Source: Micromonospora_J zhanjiangensis (GTDB lineage: Bacteria; Actinomycetota; Actinomycetes; Mycobacteriales; Micromonosporaceae). Taken from it: a stretch of 64,000 bases of DNA. The translations under genes and the position numbers were made by a program. This document shows positions 17,619 to 25,303 of the stretch, piece after piece. The DNA is taken from contig NZ_JBHSBN010000010.1 in assembly GCF_042650605.1 (NCBI RefSeq), positions 124,001 to 188,000 on the forward strand, written 5' to 3'. The notes below the pieces were generated by a model. That model did not search any database. It saw only the letters and a program-made list of their open reading frames with translations, and was not told the origin of the DNA. Each line of letters starts with the position of its first letter. Position 1 is the stretch's first letter.

Positions 17619-18854
17619 ATGAACGGACATCAGGACGGTCGGCTGTGGTCCCGCTGGCGGCGCAGACTCAGAACGGTCGCCACCACCGCGGTGGCGGCCC
17701 TCGCCATCGCCGTACCCGCGATCGGTGGCGCGGCGGGTGCGGCCGCCGCGGGCGTCGGTCCGGCCCAGCGTGGCGCGCTGGACGCCGCGCTCGCCGCGTC
17801 GACGGTCTCCCGGATCGCGGTGGGGAACACCCACACCTGCGCGATCCGCACCGACGGGGCGCTCTGGTGCTGGGGCGACAACTACAGCGGCCAGCTCGGT
17901 GACGGCACCACCACGGGCCGGACCAGCCCGGTGCGGATCGGCGACACCACCGCCACCTGGGCGCGGATCGACGGCGGCACCAGTGACACCTGCGCGGTCC
18001 GGACCGACGGGTCGCTGTGGTGCTGGGGCGGCAACTACAACGGGCAGCTCGGCGACGGCACCATGACGAACCGGACCAGCCCGGTGCGGATCGGTGACGC
18101 CACCAACTGGGCCAGCGTCAGTACCGGCACCAACCACACCTGCGCCATCCGGACCGACGGCAGCCTGTGGTGCTGGGGCTTCAACCGGAACGCCCAACTG
18201 GGCGTCGGCGCGTCCCCGTACCGGGCGCTGACCCCGCTGCGGGTCGGCACGGAGACCAACTGGGCGAGCGTCACGACCGGCTACGCGCACACCTGCGCGG
18301 TCCGTACCGACCGGACCCTGTGGTGCTGGGGCGACAGCACGGACGGGCAGCTCGGTCTCGGCATCCTGGGCTACAAGGCGACGCCGACCCAGGTGGGCAC
18401 GGCCACCTGGACCGGCGTGACGACCGGGTACGCGCACACCTGCGCGGTCCGCGCCGACGGCACCCTGTGGTGCTGGGGCGAGAACGGGTACGGCCAACTG
18501 GGCGTCGCCGGCGGCTTCCAGACCTCGCCGGTCCAGGTCGGCACCGCCAACACCTGGACCCGGGTCGACGCGAGTGTCGACTCGACGTGCGCGGTCCGCA
18601 CCGACGGCAGCCTGTGGTGCTGGGGCAACAACATGTCGGGACAGCTGGGCGACGGCACCACCACCCACCGGTCCGCCCCGGTCCGGGTGGGCACCGCCAC
18701 CACCTGGACCGACGGCTTCGCGGTCACCTACCACACCTGCGCCGTCCGCACCGACGGTGGGCTGTGGTGCTGGGGCAACAACATGTCCGGGCAGTTGGGC
18801 GACGGCACCACCACCGCCCGGTCGACCCCGGCGCAGGTGACGCTGCCGGACTGA
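17619..18854 (+). CDS. Secreted seven-bladed RCC1-repeat protein
   Basis: A 411-residue exported protein. The signal peptide has a long hydrophobic core (TVATTAVAALAIAVPAIGG). Seven repeats of about 48-50 residues follow, each with the RCC1 motif HTCAIRTDG..LWCWGxNxxGQLGDGTT, so the whole protein is one seven-bladed propeller. Each blade carries two cysteines 11 residues apart (C-A-x-R-T-D-G-x-L-W-C). Intracellular RCC1 proteins lack these, so they may be disulfides stabilising the exported form. The repeats are also visible in the DNA (17820-18840). No catalytic module is attached; a binding role is inferred. ATG 17619 has GGGGAG eight bases upstream. Confidence 0.88.
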   Translation: MNGHQDGRLWSRWRRRLRTVATTAVAALAIAVPAIGGAAGAAAAGVGPAQRGALDAALAASTVSRIAVGNTHTCAIRTDGALWCWGDNYSGQLGDGTTTGRTSPVRIGDTTATWARIDGGTSDTCAVRTDGSLWCWGGNYNGQLGDGTMTNRTSPVRIGDATNWASVSTGTNHTCAIRTDGSLWCWGFNRNAQLGVGASPYRALTPLRVGTETNWASVTTGYAHTCAVRTDRTLWCWGDSTDGQLGLGILGYKATPTQVGTATWTGVTTGYAHTCAVRADGTLWCWGENGYGQLGVAGGFQTSPVQVGTANTWTRVDASVDSTCAVRTDGSLWCWGNNMSGQLGDGTTTHRSAPVRVGTATTWTDGFAVTYHTCAVRTDGGLWCWGNNMSGQLGDGTTTARSTPAQVTLPD

Positions 18855-18975
18855 CCGGCACCACGTTCTACGGCCGTGCGGCCGGCGGTCCCGATTCTCG
18901 CGCCACATCGAGCAAGTAGTAGCTACGGCACCGATGATGTGGCCCCGAGATCGGGATCGCCGTCCGGCCGGGGCG

Positions 18976-19005
18976 TTGACCGTCCACCATTAGCGTGCCT
19001 AACAT
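18976..19005 (+). promoter_or_regulatory. Promoter candidate of the GH59 gene
   Basis: TTGACC (18976-18981) and TAACAT (19000-19005) are separated by 18 bases. The -10 region overlaps TTAG and CTAA, inverted around five bases (18990-19002), which resembles a degenerate LacI-family site. The leader would be about 100 bases. Confidence 0.4.
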
Positions 19006-19113
19006 ATGACGTCCGATCATTGACGATCATCGAAGTAATACTGCGCGAGGCCTGGGCGGCTCGACGTGTGCCGTTCGGCTTCGGGGCCGGAAACCGGCTG
19101 GGAGGCGGATCAG

Positions 19114-21570
19114 ATGTTCAGCAGAGTGAGTCATCCGCGCAGTGACGGCACCGGTGGGGTACGCCGCCGGTCGTGGTGGACCGGGTGGCGTCCGCACCGG
19201 ATCGCGGTGTCGGTGACGGCCGCGATGACCACGGCCGCGGCCGTGCTGACCGGGTTCGCCGCTCCGGCGCAGGCGGCGACCGCCATCACGATCAACGGCG
19301 GGTCCGGCGGCCGGGCGCTCGACGGCATCGGCGCGGTCAGCGGTGGCGGCGGTAACAGCAGGCTGTTGATCGACTACCCGGAGCCGCAGCGCAGCGACAT
19401 CCTGGACTACCTGTTCAAGCCGGGCTACGGCGCGGCCATGCAACTGTTGAAGGTGGAGATCGGCGGGGACACCAACTCCACTTCCGGCGCGGAGCCCAGC
19501 CACGAACACACCCGCGGCAGCGTGAACTGCAACCGCGGCTACGAGTGGTGGTTGATGGAGCAGGCCAAGGCGCGCAACGCCAACATCGCCCTGGCCGGCC
19601 TTGCCTGGGGAGCGCCGGGCTGGATCGGCAACGGCAACTTCTGGTCCAACGACTCGATCGACTACCTGGTGGCCTGGCTGGACTGCGCGGGCACGCACGG
19701 GTTGACGATCAACTACCTCGGTGGCTGGAACGAGAAGGGCTACAACGCCACCTGGTACAAGAACCTGCGCTCCGCCCTCAACTCGCACGGCTACGGCAAC
19801 GTGAAGATCGTCGCCTCGGACGACTTCGGCTGGGGCGCCGCCGACGAGTCACTCCGGGATCCCGCGTTCGCCAACGCCGTGCAGGTCTTCGGCAGCCACT
19901 ACGTCTGCGGCTACCGCAGCGCCCAGAACAACTGCCCCAGCTCCAACAACGCCATCTCCACCGGCAAGTCGCTGTGGGCCAGCGAGAACGGCTCGGACGA
20001 CTACAACGCCGGTGCGCAGGCCCTCGCCCGCGGCATCAACCGCGACTACATCGACGGCAAGATGACCGGCTACATCAACTGGCCGGTCCTCGCCGCCATC
20101 ACTCCCAACATCCCCTGGGCGACCACCGGCGTGGCGGTCGCCCAGCAGCCCTGGTCCGGCAACTACTCGATCGGCAAGAGCGCGTGGGTGATGGGGCAGA
20201 CCACCCAGTTCACCGCACCGGGCTGGCGCTACCTCGACTCGTCGAGCGGCTACCTCGGCGGCAACCGCAACAACGGCAGCTACGTCTCGCTCAAGTCCAC
20301 CAACAACAGCGACTACAGCACCATCATCGAGACGATGGACGCGGGCGGCGCGCAGACGCTGGACTTCACCGTCACCGGCGGCCTGTCCACCGGTACGGTG
20401 CACGTCTGGTCGACGAACGTCCGGTCGAACAACAGCGCCGACTTCTTCGTCCGGGGCAACGACGTCACGCCGAACGGCGGTCGCTTCTCGCTCACCGTCC
20501 AACCCGGCTACGTCTACAGCATCACCACCACGAGCGGGCAGGGCAAGGGAACGGCGGTCAGCCCGCCGCAGGGCAACCTGCAGCTGCCGTACAGCGACAA
20601 CTTCGACGGCTACGCCACCGGCCGTGAGGCCAAGTACCTGATGGACCAGCAGGGCTCGTTCGAGATCGCCGGCTGCGCCGCCGGCCGCACCGGCCAGTGC
20701 GTACGCCAGATGTCCGACCAGACGCCGATCTACTGGACGTCCGGCCACGCCGAGCCGTTCACGCTGCTGGGGGACCTGACCTGGCGCAACTACACTGTCT
20801 CCTCGGACGTCCTGCTGGAGAAGCCCGGCTACGTCCAGCTCATCGGGCGCGGTAACACCTACAACCACCAGGGCCCGCAGAACATGAACGGCTACTACTT
20901 CCGGGTCACCGACGGTGGAGCCTGGTCCATCCTGAGCAACAACACCAGCGGCAACTGGCGCACCCTGGCCAGCGGCAACACCTCGGCGTTGGGCACCGGC
21001 CGCTGGCACACCCTGGCGCTGACGCTCAACGGCAGCTCCCTCACCGCGGCCGTCGACGGCACCACCGTCGGCCGGGCGACGGACTCCACCTGGGTCGCCG
21101 GTCAGATCGGCTACGGCACCGGCCAGGGAGTCACCGCCCAGTTCGACAACCTCTCCATCACCCCCGGCGACGGCTCCGGGAACCCGAACCCGACCGGAGA
21201 GATCCGCAGCGCGGCCTCCAACCGGTGCCTGGACGTCAATGGCGCCAGCCAGTCCGACGGCGCGGTCGTGCAGATCTGGGACTGCAACGGCGGGGCCAAC
21301 CAGCAGTGGTCGGCCGGCACGAACAACCAACTCACCGTCTACGGCAACAAGTGCCTCGACGTGGCGAGCACCGCGTCGGGCAGCCGCGCGCGGATCATGA
21401 GCTGCACCGGCGGCAGCAACCAGCAGTGGCGCCTGAACGCCGATGGCACCATCGTCGGGGTCGGTTCGGGGCTCTGCCTGGACGTCAACGGCCAGGGCAC
21501 CGCCAACGGCTCCGCCGTACAGATCTGGACCTGCAACGGCGGTAGCAACCAGCAGTGGGTCCGCGGCTGA
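19114..21570 (+). CDS. GH59 galactocerebrosidase-like enzyme with CBM13
   Basis: An 818-residue secreted enzyme. The signal peptide ends near APAQAA. The catalytic region matches GH59 closely: ALDGIGAVSGGGGNSRLLIDY, YLFKPGYGAAMQLLKVEIGGD and RGYEWWLMEQAKARN. Acid/base Glu207 lies in GGWNEKGY and nucleophile Glu291 in ASENGSDD. Residues of about 490-690 form the beta domains of GALC-type enzymes, including a laminin-G-like lectin fold (DNFDGYATG .. ITPGDG). The last 125 residues are a ricin-type CBM13 with ANQQW and SNQQW repeats. Animal members act on galactosylceramide; bacterial ones probably cleave beta-galactosides of plant or microbial polymers. ATG 19114 follows GGGAGG at eight bases. 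It is convergent with the GH27 gene. Confidence 0.9.
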   Translation: MFSRVSHPRSDGTGGVRRRSWWTGWRPHRIAVSVTAAMTTAAAVLTGFAAPAQAATAITINGGSGGRALDGIGAVSGGGGNSRLLIDYPEPQRSDILDYLFKPGYGAAMQLLKVEIGGDTNSTSGAEPSHEHTRGSVNCNRGYEWWLMEQAKARNANIALAGLAWGAPGWIGNGNFWSNDSIDYLVAWLDCAGTHGLTINYLGGWNEKGYNATWYKNLRSALNSHGYGNVKIVASDDFGWGAADESLRDPAFANAVQVFGSHYVCGYRSAQNNCPSSNNAISTGKSLWASENGSDDYNAGAQALARGINRDYIDGKMTGYINWPVLAAITPNIPWATTGVAVAQQPWSGNYSIGKSAWVMGQTTQFTAPGWRYLDSSSGYLGGNRNNGSYVSLKSTNNSDYSTIIETMDAGGAQTLDFTVTGGLSTGTVHVWSTNVRSNNSADFFVRGNDVTPNGGRFSLTVQPGYVYSITTTSGQGKGTAVSPPQGNLQLPYSDNFDGYATGREAKYLMDQQGSFEIAGCAAGRTGQCVRQMSDQTPIYWTSGHAEPFTLLGDLTWRNYTVSSDVLLEKPGYVQLIGRGNTYNHQGPQNMNGYYFRVTDGGAWSILSNNTSGNWRTLASGNTSALGTGRWHTLALTLNGSSLTAAVDGTTVGRATDSTWVAGQIGYGTGQGVTAQFDNLSITPGDGSGNPNPTGEIRSAASNRCLDVNGASQSDGAVVQIWDCNGGANQQWSAGTNNQLTVYGNKCLDVASTASGSRARIMSCTGGSNQQWRLNADGTIVGVGSGLCLDVNGQGTANGSAVQIWTCNGGSNQQWVRG

Positions 21571-21660
21571 CCCGCTGAGATCCGCCACCGGCCCGCCACC
21601 CGGACCGGTACGTACCGACCGCCGACGGCCGGCCGCTCCCACCGAGCGGCCGGCCCCCGC

Positions 21661-21750
21661 GCGCCCAGCGCCTCACGCCCGCGCCCAGTGCCTCGCGCCG
21701 CGCGCCCAGTGCCTCGCGCCGCGCGCCCGCGCCCAGCGTCTCGCGCCCCG
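21661..21750. repeat. Degenerate GCGCCCAG tandem repeat
   Basis: Four imperfect copies of a 20-27 base unit beginning GCGCCCAGYGCCTCRCGCC lie between the convergent GH59 and GH27 genes. No frame here looks real, so I regard it as non-coding low-complexity DNA. The 348-base gap 21571-21919 holds only this, the long hairpin at 21787-21862 and a short GCGAC run. Confidence 0.6.
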
Positions 21751-21786
21751 CCCGTCCTGCGGTCCGCGCCGCGCGCCCCGCGCCAT

Positions 21787-21862
21787 GATCCGCGCAATGT
21801 CGCGGACTTTGCTGCCTCGATGGCGACCGGAGGCAGCAAAGTCCGGGGACATTGCGCGGATC
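21787..21862. terminator. Long bidirectional hairpin between GH59 and GH27
   Basis: The 32 bases at 21787-21818 pair with the 33 bases at 21830-21862 across an 11-base loop. Two 15-bp perfect blocks are interrupted only by GC versus GGG in the middle. It lies between the stop codons of two converging genes, as a shared terminator would. Its length, exact ends and GATC-bounded termini also fit a dispersed palindromic repeat of the REP/MITE type. Confidence 0.65.
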
Positions 21863-21882
21863 GCGACGCGACGCGACGCGAC
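21863..21882. repeat. (GCGAC)4 microsatellite
   Basis: Four exact GCGAC copies follow directly on the right arm of the long hairpin. Confidence 0.7.
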
Positions 21883-21919
21883 GCGGACTCGGACCCGGTG
21901 GGGGTGGGGGCGGTCGGGG

Positions 21920-23614
21920 TCAGGTGAGGGTGCAGGGGGTGTTGTTGAGGGTGAAGGAGGTGGGTTCGGCCGTGTTGCCGGTGTGGGTGGCCTGGAAGCC
22001 GATGTCGGTGGATCCACCGGGGGCCAGCGTGGCGTTGTAGGCGACGTTGCGGGCCGTCACCGGACCCGCGCTGCCCGAGTACGTGGCGTTCCACCCGCTG
22101 GTGATGGTCTGCCCGCCGGGCAGCGTGAACGACAGCGTCCAACCGTTGATCGCCGACGTGCCACGGTTAGTGATCTTGATGCTCGCGGTGAGGCCGGTGT
22201 TCCAGGCGTTGACCGCGTAGTCCACCGCGCAGGAGCCGGACTGGCCCGGCGGCGTCGTGGGTGGCGGCGTCGTGGGTGGCGGCGTGGTCGGCGGCGGTGT
22301 GGTGGGCGGGGGAGTGGTCGGCGGCGGTGTGGTGGGCGGTGGGGTGGTGCTGCCGGTGGAGACGGTCAGCAGCACCGCCTCGTTCGCCGGTACCGAGGTG
22401 GTGTAGCTGGACGCGGAGGTGCCCAGGTCGGTGCCGGTCCACGGGTTGCGGACGGTGGCCGTACCGCTGAGGCCCAGGTCCGACCAGCGGGCGGTGATGC
22501 TGGCGGCGGCGCCGGTCCGGTTGAGCAGCAGCACGGCTCGGCGGCCGGTGCCGTTCAGGACCTTGCTGTAGACCTGCAGTCCGGACCGGTCCTCGGCCAC
22601 CTTGGTGCCCTGCCGACCCAGCGGGTCCTGGTTGATGGCGATGACCTCGCGGTTGGTCAGGATGGCCCGGGTCTCGGCGCTCATCGTGGCCAGGTTGTTG
22701 CCGGCCAGCAGTGGAGCCGCGGAGATCGCCCACAGGCTCAGGTGGCTGCGGTTCTGCGCGGCGGAGAAGCCCGGCATGCCGACCACGAGCATGTCCGGGT
22801 CGTTGTAGTGACCCGGGCTCTGCGCGGCCGGGTGCTGCGCCGAGTCGAAGTTGCCCAGCACGCGGCTCATCGCCGGGCTCTGCCCGTAGTAGATGATGTC
22901 CTGGCTGGTCCGCCACATGGTCGACATGCCGGGTGCCCAGTCCCACGGGTTGTCGACGCCCCAGTTGCACACGGACAGGACCATCGGCCGGCCGGTCTGC
23001 GCGGTGGCGCGGGCGATCGCGTCGCTGATCGCCAGGTACGCGGTCCGCGGGTTCAGCTTCTCCGCCTGGCCGCCACACCAGTCCACCTTGACGAAGTCGA
23101 AGCCCCAGCGGGAGAACTGGAGGAAGTCCTGGTCGTAGTGACCTTCGCTGCCGCTGCCCGGTGCGGCGGGCCGGCCGGTGGGGTAGTAGTAGCCGCAGCC
23201 GTCGCGGCCGGCGTCGGTGTAGATGCCGGCCTTGAGGCCCTTGCTGTGGATGTAGTCGGCGATGGCCTGCATGCCGCCGGGCCACTCGTTGGTGTCCACG
23301 GTGATGTTGCCGGCGGCGTCGCGGGTGCCCTGCCACCAGCCCTCGTCGATGTTGACGTACTGGTAGCCGGCGTCCTTCATGCCGGACGAGACCAGGGCGT
23401 CGACCTGTCCCTTGATCACGTTGTAGTTGATTTTCGCGGCGAAGGTGTTCCACGACGCCCAGCCCATGGGCGGTGTGGTCACGACGTTGTTGGGAGCGGC
23501 CTCCGACGAGGAATGTCCGATCACCACCAGTCCGATCGTCAGCAGGGTCAACAGGCTCGCCTGGATCAGCACGAGCGGGCGGCGCCAGGAGGGGGGTCGT
23601 GGATGGGGTGGCAT
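21920..23614 (-). CDS. GH27 alpha-galactosidase with CBM2
   Basis: A 564-residue secreted enzyme. The signal anchor or peptide is at residues 14-40 (LVLIQASLLTLLTIGLVVIG). The GH27 domain opens with TPPMGWASWNTF and shows YQYVNIDEGWW, nucleophile Asp178 in FVKVDWCGG, and NDPDML (271-276), which supplies the acid/base. It then shows the usual NREVIAINQDPLGRQG and a C-terminal beta domain. A linker of tandem TTPPP units leads to a cellulose-binding CBM2 (residues about 465-564), with Cys near both ends and NGWTLSFTLPGGQ. It removes alpha-1,6-galactose from galactomannan or oligosaccharides. ATG 23614 is used because the export signal begins there; the upstream extension lacks coding character. 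A LacI-type operator lies 46 bases upstream. Confidence 0.92.
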   Translation of the reverse strand: MPPHPRPPSWRRPLVLIQASLLTLLTIGLVVIGHSSSEAAPNNVVTTPPMGWASWNTFAAKINYNVIKGQVDALVSSGMKDAGYQYVNIDEGWWQGTRDAAGNITVDTNEWPGGMQAIADYIHSKGLKAGIYTDAGRDGCGYYYPTGRPAAPGSGSEGHYDQDFLQFSRWGFDFVKVDWCGGQAEKLNPRTAYLAISDAIARATAQTGRPMVLSVCNWGVDNPWDWAPGMSTMWRTSQDIIYYGQSPAMSRVLGNFDSAQHPAAQSPGHYNDPDMLVVGMPGFSAAQNRSHLSLWAISAAPLLAGNNLATMSAETRAILTNREVIAINQDPLGRQGTKVAEDRSGLQVYSKVLNGTGRRAVLLLNRTGAAASITARWSDLGLSGTATVRNPWTGTDLGTSASSYTTSVPANEAVLLTVSTGSTTPPPTTPPPTTPPPTTPPPTTPPPTTPPPTTPPGQSGSCAVDYAVNAWNTGLTASIKITNRGTSAINGWTLSFTLPGGQTITSGWNATYSGSAGPVTARNVAYNATLAPGGSTDIGFQATHTGNTAEPTSFTLNNTPCTLT

Positions 23615-23659
23615 GGCCTCATTCCTTGGTCTGGTCGGGTCGTCTCCATGGTGCTGGCC

Positions 23660-23673
23660 TGTTAGCGTTAACA
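23660..23673 (-). promoter_or_regulatory. LacI-family operator upstream of GH27
   Basis: TGTTAGCGTTAACA has inverted TGTTA/TAACA halves around a central CG, the usual shape of LacI-family sites controlling actinobacterial glycosidase genes. It is 46 bases from the GH27 start. No LacI gene lies in the window, so the regulator would act in trans. Confidence 0.55.
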
Positions 23674-23770
23674 ATCCATGAGTGTCATATCGATAACCAA
23701 GAATTTCAAGGCCGAGCCGGCAACGGTGGCGCAGCATGCCGGAAACTCCCGGTAGGGCTACCACGCAAAC

Positions 23771-23789
23771 TACTGTGCCTGATACAGTA
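23771..23789 (+). promoter_or_regulatory. PadR-type operator/promoter
   Basis: TACTGT (23771-23776) and ACAGTA (23784-23789) are perfect inverted halves with a seven-base spacer, a typical autoregulatory PadR site. The embedded TACAGT (23783-23788) can act as a -10 box, placing transcription start at or next to ATG 23796 and hence a leaderless mRNA. No good -35 is seen. Confidence 0.55.
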
Positions 23790-23795
23790 CTGGGC

Positions 23796-24209
23796 ATGGT
23801 TGACAACGGGTCGGGCAACACCTCGTCGGGCGCGGACGTCCTCGCCGCCGACCTGCTGCGCGGGCACACCGACACGATCGTGCTCGGGGTGCTGCGCGGC
23901 GACGACAGTTACGGCTTCGAGATCTTCAAGCAGATCCGGGACGCCACCGGCGGGCGTTACGAGATCAAGGAAGCCACCCTCTACGCCACGTACCGGCGGT
24001 TGACGAAGGACGGCCTGATCGAGGCGTACTGGGGGGACGAGAGCCAGGGCGGCCGCCGCAAGTACTACCGCATCACCGACGCCGGCCGCGCCGTCTACCG
24101 CCGCAACGTCGCGGCGTGGACGGCCACCCGCGACGTCATCGACGCACTGCTCGGTCTGGACAAGCGCACCGGGTCCGCAGGCCCGGCATCCGGAAGGCGG
24201 TCATCATGA
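23796..24209 (+). CDS. PadR family transcriptional regulator
   Basis: A 137-residue winged-helix regulator. DTIVLGVLRGDDSYGFEIFKQI, KEATLYATYRRLTKDGLIEAYWG and GGRRKYYRITDAGRAVYRR are the classic PadR N-terminal domain; the C-terminal helix is short, as in the PadR-s2 group. ATG 23796 is chosen because it lies six bases after the operator and the upstream extension is not conserved-looking; there is no Shine-Dalgarno site, consistent with a leaderless message. The stop overlaps the next start (ATGA), so it is coupled to the HAAS gene. It likely represses this operon and possibly the ABC exporter downstream. Confidence 0.9.
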   Translation: MVDNGSGNTSSGADVLAADLLRGHTDTIVLGVLRGDDSYGFEIFKQIRDATGGRYEIKEATLYATYRRLTKDGLIEAYWGDESQGGRRKYYRITDAGRAVYRRNVAAWTATRDVIDALLGLDKRTGSAGPASGRRSS

Positions 24210-25108
24210 CCATTCCCCACGACACCACCCGCGGCGGCTACGACATGCACGTGCACCGCCTGCTCGACGAGGCGTTCGCCGGTGTCGAGATGGACCAGGA
24301 CCGGCAGGACCTCAAGGAGGAGATGCGGGCCAACCTGGTCGCCCGGGTGGCCGAGCTGACGGCCGCCGGGGTGCCGCCCGAGCGGGCCGCCCGGCAGGCC
24401 GTCCAGGAGTTGGGCGACGTACGGGACATCCTCGACGGGCTGCCGCCGACGCCCGACGCCGCCACTGCCGCCTGGCTGTCCGAGCGGGTGCGACCCGCGC
24501 CGGCGTTCCTGGTCCGCACGGTCCTGCTGTCGGCCCTGGCCGTGGTCGGGCTGGCGGTGCTCGCGCTGGCCGCCACGCTGCTGGCCGTACCGCTCGGTGG
24601 CCAGGTCGCCGCGGTCGCCGTCGTCGCGCTGGTGGCCGGCGCGGTCACCGCCGACGCGCTGCGCCAGGAGACCACCGGCAACCATCCGATGCCGGCCGGC
24701 CGGGCGATCGGGTACGGCGTCGGCGCGCTGCTCGCCGTGGCCGGCCTCGGCGCCGGCTGGCTCTACCTGCGCGAGTCCGAGCTGCCCTGGCTCGTCGCCG
24801 GCGGGATGGGCGTGGTCGCCTCGGCCGCGCTGTTCACCTGGCTCGGCGCCACCCAGACCAACCGGCACAAGGACTGGGTGGTGCGGATGCAGGCGTCCCA
24901 CGCCGCGGTGGGGGACCGGTTCACCAGGGACCCGGCCGCCGCGGCGCGCTTCGGCCTGTACGTGGTGTGCACCTGGCTGCTGGTCGCCGCCGCGTTCGTG
25001 GTGCTGACCCTGACGATCGGCTGGGCCTGGTCCTGGCTCGCCGTGGTCGCGGGGTTCGTGGCCATGATGCTCATGATCGCCCGGATGCTGTTCGTCCCGC
25101 AGCCCTGA
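24206..25108 (+). CDS. HAAS / permease-prefix-domain membrane protein
   Basis: A 300-residue membrane protein. The N-terminal 90 residues match the HAAS (permease prefix domain 1) type: HVHRLLDEAFAGVEMDQDRQDLKEEMRANLVARV and GVPPERAARQAVQELGDVRDIL. About five hydrophobic helices follow (for example FLVRTVLLSALAVVGLAVLAL and TWLLVAAAFVVLTLTIGWAW). HAAS proteins typically accompany PadR regulators and are thought to link envelope state to regulation; the mechanism is not established. It overlaps padR by four bases and GGAAGGCGG precedes the ATG. A strong hairpin follows the stop. Confidence 0.85.
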   Translation: MTIPHDTTRGGYDMHVHRLLDEAFAGVEMDQDRQDLKEEMRANLVARVAELTAAGVPPERAARQAVQELGDVRDILDGLPPTPDAATAAWLSERVRPAPAFLVRTVLLSALAVVGLAVLALAATLLAVPLGGQVAAVAVVALVAGAVTADALRQETTGNHPMPAGRAIGYGVGALLAVAGLGAGWLYLRESELPWLVAGGMGVVASAALFTWLGATQTNRHKDWVVRMQASHAAVGDRFTRDPAAAARFGLYVVCTWLLVAAAFVVLTLTIGWAWSWLAVVAGFVAMMLMIARMLFVPQP

Positions 25109-25114
25109 CCGCGA

Positions 25115-25150
25115 GCCGTGGCCGCGGTGCGCCAACACCGCGGCCACGGC
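25115..25150 (+). terminator. Hairpin after the PadR-HAAS pair
   Basis: A perfect 15-bp stem (25115-25129 with 25136-25150) and a six-base loop start seven bases after the HAAS stop. It has no U-tract and may terminate or attenuate transcription before the ABC genes. Confidence 0.6.
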
Positions 25151-25303
25151 GGGGTGACACACCCCGGAGTCGCCGGCCGGCGAGGGCCGGGTCCTGCCGT
25201 GCGTGCCCGCAAGCGAAACGGTAGCCCACCCGCCGCCCGGACCGTCGACTCCTTCCACCATTCCGCCCGGCCACACCCGCCGGGCCGTTCAGAAGGAGTA
25301 CGC

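Noticed and set aside
17820..18840. Direct DNA repeats as a mobile or CRISPR element
   Set aside because: They correspond exactly to the seven RCC1 blades of one coding gene.
19849..21642. 597-aa minus-strand frame opposite the GH59 gene
   Set aside because: Antisense shadow with no motif; GH59 catalytic residues are intact on the plus strand.
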